A stretch of DNA of 64,000 nt from RBC038 sp041390625 (GTDB taxonomy: Bacteria; Chloroflexota; Dehalococcoidia; UBA2979). Location: positions 62,001 to 126,000 of the forward strand of contig JAWKPM010000009.1 in NCBI GenBank assembly GCA_041390625.1, given 5' to 3'. Position numbers and translations under genes: made by a program. The notes beneath the pieces were generated by a model. It worked only from the letters and a program-made list of their open reading frames with translations. It was not told the DNA's origin and searched no databases. Of this stretch, positions 59,357 through 64,000 are shown one piece after another (position 1 is the first letter of the stretch; every line of letters begins with the position of its first letter).

Positions 59357-60046
59357 ATGGCGGCGGGAACCTCCCGAGGCAGACTGCGCCCGATCGCGCT
59401 CCCTCGCGTGGACGTTCGCCTGCTGGCGGGCCTGCTGCTGGTGGCCGTCGCCGTGGCCGGCGGCATCACGCTCTGGCGGCAGGCGCAGATCACCGCGCCT
59501 GTCGTCGTCGCCGTCCGCGACATCCCGGCCGGCCAAGTGATCGAGAGCGGCGATCTCGGGCTTGCCGACGCGCGCCTCGAGGGTCCACTCGCCTCGCTGG
59601 CCTTCGGCGAAGCGGAGCTGGCGTCGATCGTGGGCCGCACCGCGACCGCGCCGATTCATGCTGGCGCACTCGTGCTCCGCGCCGATCTGGGCAGCGGCCC
59701 GGTGATCGGGCCGAACGACGTAGCGGTCACGGTTCCCGTGAAGGCCGACGCCGTATACGCCCGGCTGCGACGCGGGGACGAGGTCGCCGTGATGGCGACG
59801 AGCGACAAGGGGAAGCCGCAGAGCCTGACGGTCGCGCTGCTGGAGCGCGCCACAGTCTACGACGTCGCGATCGAGTCCTCTCGCGTCTCGTTGGGCGGCG
59901 GCAGCGACGAGCAGGACGGCCGCCTCACCAACGTCACGCTGCTGATCCCGCGCTCCGAGGCGGAGCGGGTCGCGCACGCGGTGGTGAACGCGGAGCTCAC
60001 GCTGCTCTTGCTCGCGCCCGCGCAGTCCGGCGGGAGCCAGCCGTGA
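59357..60046 (+). CDS. cpaB: SAF-domain protein, CpaB/RcpC-like
   Basis: A 229-residue protein with one N-terminal membrane helix (about residues 20-38, LLAGLLLVAVAVAGGITLW) and a periplasmic SAF domain (VVVAVRDIPAGQVIESGDLGLAD, then TATAPIHAGALVLRADL) followed by a VAVTVPVKADAVYARLRRGDEVAVM segment of the CpaB C-terminal domain. CpaB/RcpC helps assemble the outer part of Flp/Tad pili. The ATG at 59357 avoids an overlapping upstream extension. It overlaps the next gene by GTGA. Confidence 0.85.
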   Translation: MAAGTSRGRLRPIALPRVDVRLLAGLLLVAVAVAGGITLWRQAQITAPVVVAVRDIPAGQVIESGDLGLADARLEGPLASLAFGEAELASIVGRTATAPIHAGALVLRADLGSGPVIGPNDVAVTVPVKADAVYARLRRGDEVAVMATSDKGKPQSLTVALLERATVYDVAIESSRVSLGGGSDEQDGRLTNVTLLIPRSEAERVAHAVVNAELTLLLLAPAQSGGSQP

Positions 60047-61215
60047 CCGCTCCCGGCGACTCCGCGGTGCGAGTGCTGCTGGCGGTCGGCGACCGCGACC
60101 TTGAGCGCCGGCTGACCCGTGAGCTCGCCACCGCGGGCATTGCCATCGCCGCACGCTGTCTGGACGGACCGAGCCTGCTCGAGCGCGCCGCGGGGGCTGG
60201 CGTCGATGTCGTGCTGGCCTCCGCGGACCTGCACCGGCTCACCAACTCGACGCTGGCGGCGCTGCGCGAGCGGCGGCTGCCGGTCGTGCTGCTGGCGGCC
60301 GATGCCGACGACGCGGAGCGGCTCGCGGCGCTGGCGCGCGTGCTGCCCGCGTCGTCCAGCGGCGCGATCATCGCGGCCGCGCTCCGGCAGGCGGAGTCTC
60401 GCGGCGCCCACTTCGCAGGCCTAGAGGACGACCGGGCGTCGAGCGCGAGCGAGCAGGAGCACGAACGCGACGGCCGCGTGATCGTCGTCGCCAGCGGCAA
60501 GGGTGCGCCTGGCAAGACCACGGTCGCGATCGCGCTGGCCTCGCTGCTCGCTGCCGACGGGTCACACGTGACCCTGCTCGACGCGGACCTGCGGGGCGGC
60601 AACGTCGCGCCCTACCTGGACCTCGATCCGCGGCGCGGGCTGGTGGGCCTCACGGCCTCGGGTGGGCGGCTCGGCGACGAGCTGCAGCGCGGCCCCGGGT
60701 TCATGGTGCTGGCGGGGGTGGAGCGTCCCGAACTCGCAGCGGGTTTGCGCGAGGAGACGCTGAGCGCGCTCGTGGCGGCCCTGCGCGAGCGGTGCGACGC
60801 GGTGGTTGTGGATCTCGGCGTGCCGGCGGAGCCGGCGCTGCTGCGCGCGGCGGACGAGGTGCTGCTGGTCACCGGCGCCGACCTCGTCTCCGTGTGGAAC
60901 GCGCGCATTGCGCTGCGGGCGATCCGCGAGCACATCGGCGGCGACGCGCTGTCGGCCGTCGTCAACCGCCGCGAGGGGCGCGAGCACTACGACCGTGAGG
61001 AGATCGAGCGGGCGCTGGGCATGCCGGTTCTGGGCGTCGTGCGCGAGGACCGCAAGGCGGCGCGCCGGGCGATCGCGAAGCAGATTCCGCTGTGCGAGGC
61101 CGGCGGCAGGGCCGCGCGCGACCTGCGGAGCCTCGCCGCGGAGCTCGGGCCGGCGAAGCGCGCCGCGCACGTCGCGCTGCCGTCCGCCGAGCGGGCGCTG
61201 GCGGGGGAACGCTGA
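60043..61215 (+). CDS. cpaE: CpaE/TadZ-type MinD/ParA ATPase
   Basis: A 390-residue protein with an N-terminal receiver-like region (about 1-120, VRVLLAVGDRDLERRLTREL) and a C-terminal MinD/ParA ATPase: deviant Walker A VASGKGAPGKTT near residue 150, VTLLDADLRGGNVAPYLDL, DAVVVDLGVP and a KxAxRAI end. TadZ/CpaE places the Tad machinery at its membrane site. GTG start overlaps cpaB. Fits its slot between CpaB and TadA. Confidence 0.87.
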   Translation: MTAPGDSAVRVLLAVGDRDLERRLTRELATAGIAIAARCLDGPSLLERAAGAGVDVVLASADLHRLTNSTLAALRERRLPVVLLAADADDAERLAALARVLPASSSGAIIAAALRQAESRGAHFAGLEDDRASSASEQEHERDGRVIVVASGKGAPGKTTVAIALASLLAADGSHVTLLDADLRGGNVAPYLDLDPRRGLVGLTASGGRLGDELQRGPGFMVLAGVERPELAAGLREETLSALVAALRERCDAVVVDLGVPAEPALLRAADEVLLVTGADLVSVWNARIALRAIREHIGGDALSAVVNRREGREHYDREEIERALGMPVLGVVREDRKAARRAIAKQIPLCEAGGRAARDLRSLAAELGPAKRAAHVALPSAERALAGER

Positions 61216-61217
61216 CG

Positions 61218-62489
61218 GTGGCCGGCGCGATCACACTCGACGAGCGCGAACGCGCGATCCGCGCCGAGGTGCAGGCGGAGCTGCGGCGCCTGCTCGACGT
61301 CGAGGCGCTGCTCGCTCCGGGACCGGGGGAGTTCGAGGAAGCGCGACGCCTGGTCTCGGAGCGCATCACCGCGGCCAACCGCCGCGCGGCGACGCTCGGC
61401 GAGCCGCCGCTCGGGGAACCCGAGGCGCTCGCGCGCCGCATCCTCGACGAGCTGCTGGGCCTGGGCCCGCTGCAGCCACTGCTCGACGACCCCGCGGTCG
61501 AGGAGATCATCGTCAACGGTCCGCAGCGCGTCTTCGCGATCGCCGGCGGGCGCAAGCGGCTGACCGACGTCCTCTTCGAGGACGACGACCAGCTCCTCCA
61601 GCTGGTGCGGCGCGCGATCGGCCCGCTCGGCCGCCGCCTCGACGAGACCAGTCCGATGGTCGACGCACGGCTCGCCGACGGCTCGCGCCTGAACGCCGTG
61701 ATCCCGCCGCTCACCTCCGGTTCGACCCACGTCACGATCCGCAAGTTCCTGCTGCGGGCGCGCACGCTCGACGACCTGGTCGCCCTCGAGACGCTCACCC
61801 CGGAGGCGGCCGCCTTCCTGGAGGCCTCGGTGCGCGGGGGCTTGAACATGCTGATCTCGGGCGGCACCGGCAGCGGCAAGACCACCTGCCTGAACGCCCT
61901 CGGCGCCGCGATCTCGGGCCTCGACGAGCGCGTCGTCACCATCGAGGAGACGGCCGAGCTCCAGCTCGAGTCCGTGCTGCCGGACTGCGTCGCGCTGCAG
62001 GCGCGCCTCGCCAACGTCGAGGGGGCTGGCGGGATTGCGATCCGCTCGCTGGTGAAGAACGCGCTGCGCATGCGCCCGACGCGGATCGTCGTCGGCGAGG
62101 TCCGCGGTCCTGAGGCGCTGGACATGCTGACGGCGATGAACTCGGGCCACGAGGGCTCGATGTGCACGATCCACGCCAACGGCCCGCGCGAGGCGCTCAC
62201 CAAGCTCCGCACCTACGCGCTGATGGCGGAGGAAGCGCTGCCAGCGCAGGCGGTGACCGAAATGATCGCCGAGGCGATCCAGCTGGTCGTGCACCTGCGC
62301 ATGGACAGCGCGGGGCGACGCCTCGTCTCGAGCATCCACGAGGTCACGGGTCTGGAGGGCGACGCAGTCGCCTCGAGCGAGCTCTTCGCGCTCGAGGGCG
62401 GGCGGCTGCGCTGGACCGGGATCCGGCCTCGGCGCGAGGCGCGGCTGCTCGAGGCCGGCTACGCAGGACCGGGCAGGAGCGCCCCGTAA
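61218..62489 (+). CDS. tadA: TadA/CpaF-type secretion ATPase
   Basis: A 423-residue hexameric ATPase of the type II/IV secretion superfamily that powers Tad pilus assembly or conjugative secretion. N-terminal region has LLGLGPLQPLLDDPAVEEIIVNGPQRVF; Walker A GGTGSGKTT near 215-223; Asp box VTIEETAELQL; Walker B RIVVGEVRGPEALDML; His box MNSGHEGSMCTIHAN. GTG at 61218 lies just after the cpaE stop. It is followed by a 130-bp gap holding the phased GGAACG array, unusual inside a Tad operon. Confidence 0.93.
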   Translation: MAGAITLDERERAIRAEVQAELRRLLDVEALLAPGPGEFEEARRLVSERITAANRRAATLGEPPLGEPEALARRILDELLGLGPLQPLLDDPAVEEIIVNGPQRVFAIAGGRKRLTDVLFEDDDQLLQLVRRAIGPLGRRLDETSPMVDARLADGSRLNAVIPPLTSGSTHVTIRKFLLRARTLDDLVALETLTPEAAAFLEASVRGGLNMLISGGTGSGKTTCLNALGAAISGLDERVVTIEETAELQLESVLPDCVALQARLANVEGAGGIAIRSLVKNALRMRPTRIVVGEVRGPEALDMLTAMNSGHEGSMCTIHANGPREALTKLRTYALMAEEALPAQAVTEMIAEAIQLVVHLRMDSAGRRLVSSIHEVTGLEGDAVASSELFALEGGRLRWTGIRPRREARLLEAGYAGPGRSAP

Positions 62490-62498
62490 TGCGTCGTG

Positions 62499-62588
62499 TG
62501 AACGAATTTGGAGCGTTTGGAGCGATTTTGGAACGCCGCAGGAACGTTTGGAACGCTCACGGAACGCAGCAGGAACTTTCCAGGAACG
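62499..62588. repeat. Nine-copy helically phased GGAACG array
   Basis: GGAACG (or GGAGCG, TGAACG, GGAACT) begins at 62499, 62510, 62519, 62530, 62541, 62550, 62561, 62572 and 62583. Spacing is 11, 9, 11, 11, 9, 11, 11 and 11 bp, averaging 10.5 bp, one helical turn. It fills the tadA-tadB gap and all copies face one way. The same motif is arrayed at 55861-56037. Confidence 0.8.
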
Positions 62589-62622
62589 GCGATCGCCAGA
62601 ATGCCGGTTTGAGGAGCCGCCC

Positions 62623-63480
62623 GTGCACGTCTTCCTGAGCCTGAGCCTCGGCGCCGGCCTGCTGCTGGTCTACCTCTCGCTCACGTCGCGCGGGGACAGG
62701 CGGTCGCGCCCGGCGGCGGATGCGAGCTGGCTTGGCCGGCTGTTCCAGCGGAGCGCGACAGACGGCATCGGCACGCGCGAGCTGGCGCTGGCGAGCGCGG
62801 GGGCCGGCATCGCTTCTGCGCTCATCGCGCAGCTGTTCCTGGGCTGGCCGGTGGTCACGCTTGCCTCCCTCGGCGTCGGGCTGCTCCTCCCGTCGTGGTA
62901 CTTCCGCCAGCGCGCGGAGCGGCGGCGGGTGGAGGTCGAGGAAGCGGTGGGCGAGGCGGTCGAGGCGCTGCGGGACGCCGTGCGCATCGGGCTCGGGCTC
63001 GAGGAGGCGTTGCGCGCCCTCGGTCGCACCGGTCCGCACGCGCTGCGACCGGTCTTCCGCGAGATGGAGCGGGACTTCCGCCTGGCCGGCTTCGAAGAGG
63101 CGCTACGGCGGGCGCGCGAGCGGGTCGCCGATCCGCTGTTCGACACGCTCGCGGTGGCGCTGCTCACCGCCTACCGCATCGGCGGCCGCAACCTCGCCGC
63201 GGTGCTCGACGGGCTCAGCCGCTCGGTGCGCGGCAGCGTGCAGGCGCGGCGCGAGGTGCGAGCAAACCAGGCCCAGAACGTGCTCTCGGCGCGGGTGATC
63301 GCGGCGCTGCCGCTCGTGCTGATCCTCGTGATCCGCGCCACCAACCCCGGCTACCTCGACGTCTTCTCCTCGCCGGGCGGCCAGGCGGTGCTGGCGCTCT
63401 GCCTGCTCAGCGTCGCCGCCGGCTACGGAGCGATGCTGCGCGCGACGGCGCTGCCGGGCACAGGACGAGTGCTGAGGTGA
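62623..63480 (+). CDS. tadB: TadB-like inner-membrane platform protein
   Basis: A 285-residue type II secretion F-domain protein: N-terminal helix, then GIGTRELALASAGAGIASALIAQLF and WPVVTLASLGVGLLLPSWYF, a cytosolic helical bundle (VGEAVEALRDAVRIGLGLEEALRALG, then ADPLFDTLAVALLTAYRIGG) and C-terminal helices. TadB pairs with TadC under the ATPase. The GTG at 62623 has GAGGAG upstream; longer frames would run into the repeat array. It overlaps tadC by GTGA. Confidence 0.88.
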   Translation: MHVFLSLSLGAGLLLVYLSLTSRGDRRSRPAADASWLGRLFQRSATDGIGTRELALASAGAGIASALIAQLFLGWPVVTLASLGVGLLLPSWYFRQRAERRRVEVEEAVGEAVEALRDAVRIGLGLEEALRALGRTGPHALRPVFREMERDFRLAGFEEALRRARERVADPLFDTLAVALLTAYRIGGRNLAAVLDGLSRSVRGSVQARREVRANQAQNVLSARVIAALPLVLILVIRATNPGYLDVFSSPGGQAVLALCLLSVAAGYGAMLRATALPGTGRVLR

Positions 63481-64000
63481 CCGGCGCGCTCGTGCTCAGC
63501 GGCGCGCTCGGCGCCGGGCTCTGGCTGCTGGTGATGGCCCAGCCGCTCGGCCGGCCCCGTCCCAGCCTCGTCGCCCGCCTGCGGCGGCTCTCGGCGCAGG
63601 GGCGGCTCGAGCTGGAGGAGCGAGCCGGCGGCGCGGGCGCGGCGATGTTCAGCTCGGCGCTACTCGAGCGACTGCTGCGCCCGCTGCTCGATGACGCCGG
63701 CGAGCAGATCGGGCGGCTCTTGCGCCGCCTCGGCATCGAGAGCGGCGACCTCGATCGCCGGCTCGCGCTTGGCTGGCCGGCGATGAGCGCGCCGCAGTTC
63801 CGCGGGCAGCAGCTCGCGACCGGCGCGGTGCTGTTCCTGGCGTTCCCGACGATGAACCTGCTCGGCGTGCACCCGCTCGGGCCTTGGCCGGTCTGGCTCT
63901 GGGTCGGGGCGTTCGTCGCGGGCTTTGCGGCGCCGAGCTGGCAGCTCAACGCGCGGCTGCGCCGCCGCCGCGAGGCGCTGCTCGCCGAGCTGCCGGTGAC
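63477..64000 (+). CDS. tadC: TadC-like inner-membrane protein, cut by the window edge
   Basis: The first 174 codons of a second F-domain protein: N-terminal membrane helix (VLSGALGAGLWLLVMAQPLG), a cytosolic region with RPLLDDAGEQIGRLLRRLGIESGDLDRRLALGWP, and a helix pair around residues 118-150 (LATGAVLFLAFPTMNLLG, GPWPVWLWVGAFVAGFAAP) before RLRRRREALLAELPV, which matches the start of the conserved T2SSF helices. The 3' end lies outside the window. GTG start coupled to tadB. Confidence 0.82.
   Translation, partial: MTGALVLSGALGAGLWLLVMAQPLGRPRPSLVARLRRLSAQGRLELEERAGGAGAAMFSSALLERLLRPLLDDAGEQIGRLLRRLGIESGDLDRRLALGWPAMSAPQFRGQQLATGAVLFLAFPTMNLLGVHPLGPWPVWLWVGAFVAGFAAPSWQLNARLRRRREALLAELPV

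Noticed and set aside
62499..62588. CRISPR array
   Set aside because: Repeats are hexamers with 3-5-bp spacers at helical pitch, far shorter than CRISPR repeats and spacers, and no cas genes are present.

Overview
The window is GC-rich, densely coded bacterial DNA. Lipoproteins with Ser/Thr/Pro-rich linkers, GTG/TTG starts, a SARP/BTAD regulator and Tad genes suit a Chloroflexota-like (Thermomicrobia/Dehalococcoidia-type) or actinobacterial host. That placement is inference; no rRNA or complete tRNA is present to test it.

Left part, 1-12.7 kb, looks like host chromosome. It holds a small membrane protein, a quinone-oxidoreductase-like dehydrogenase, a lipoprotein serine hydrolase, DUF4386-, 2TM- and DUF4282-type membrane proteins, a frameshifted integrase remnant, and five lipoproteins that share a Cys-bounded C-terminal domain. 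Two of the five also carry a caspase-like His/Cys hydrolase region. A duplicated 136-bp leader sits upstream of two of the minus-strand genes.

At 12.78 kb lies a 53-nt 3' fragment of tRNA-Gly(CCC), followed on its own strand by a hairpin. This is the expected scar of integration into a tRNA 3' end. Its polarity puts the element on the right, so 12.8-64 kb is read as one incomplete integrative element (>51 kb) whose intact tRNA-Gly would lie beyond the window.

13-17.3 kb is a junk border: a split LigD (polymerase and ligase as two coupled genes), a truncated frameshifted cyclase-like gene, a DUF2971 gene with a C-terminal frameshift, and an S49 peptidase fragment.

17.3-42.6 kb is a defence island: (1) a 1511-residue sacsin-type ATPase with a C-terminal DUF3883-like domain; (2) an IS6-family remnant; (3) a Crp/Fnr regulator divergent from a three-gene CBASS operon (TIR-SAVED effector, CD-NTase, E2-E1 Cap2, no Cap3); (4) a RecB/RNaseH-like/DNA2-like helicase; (5) a five-gene minus-strand operon beginning with a protein that fuses a DruA-like (DUF4338) region to a DptF-like P-loop ATPase, then a DptG-position protein, a DptH-like HerA translocase, a YunG-like protein and a membrane protein. 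No DndA-E phosphorothioation genes are present in the window. This operon is the best candidate for an undescribed system.

42.9-55.4 kb is the element's DNA-processing backbone, all on the minus strand: SNF2-type helicase, DUF6094 methyltransferase, HEPN-like protein, RadC, ArdC-like antirestriction protein, Rad52/22 annealing protein, DnaG-like primase and several unknowns. Two of these proteins carry sliding-clamp-type QLxLF motifs. 55.4-56.4 kb is a long non-coding control region with helically phased GGAACG/CGTTCC arrays; a third array of the same motif lies before tadB at 62.5 kb.

56.4-64 kb holds a lipoprotein, a SARP regulator with candidate operators, and a plus-strand Tad/Flp-type secretion operon (CpaB/SAF, CpaE/TadZ, TadA, TadB, TadC) cut by the window edge, probably part of the element's pilus or transfer apparatus.
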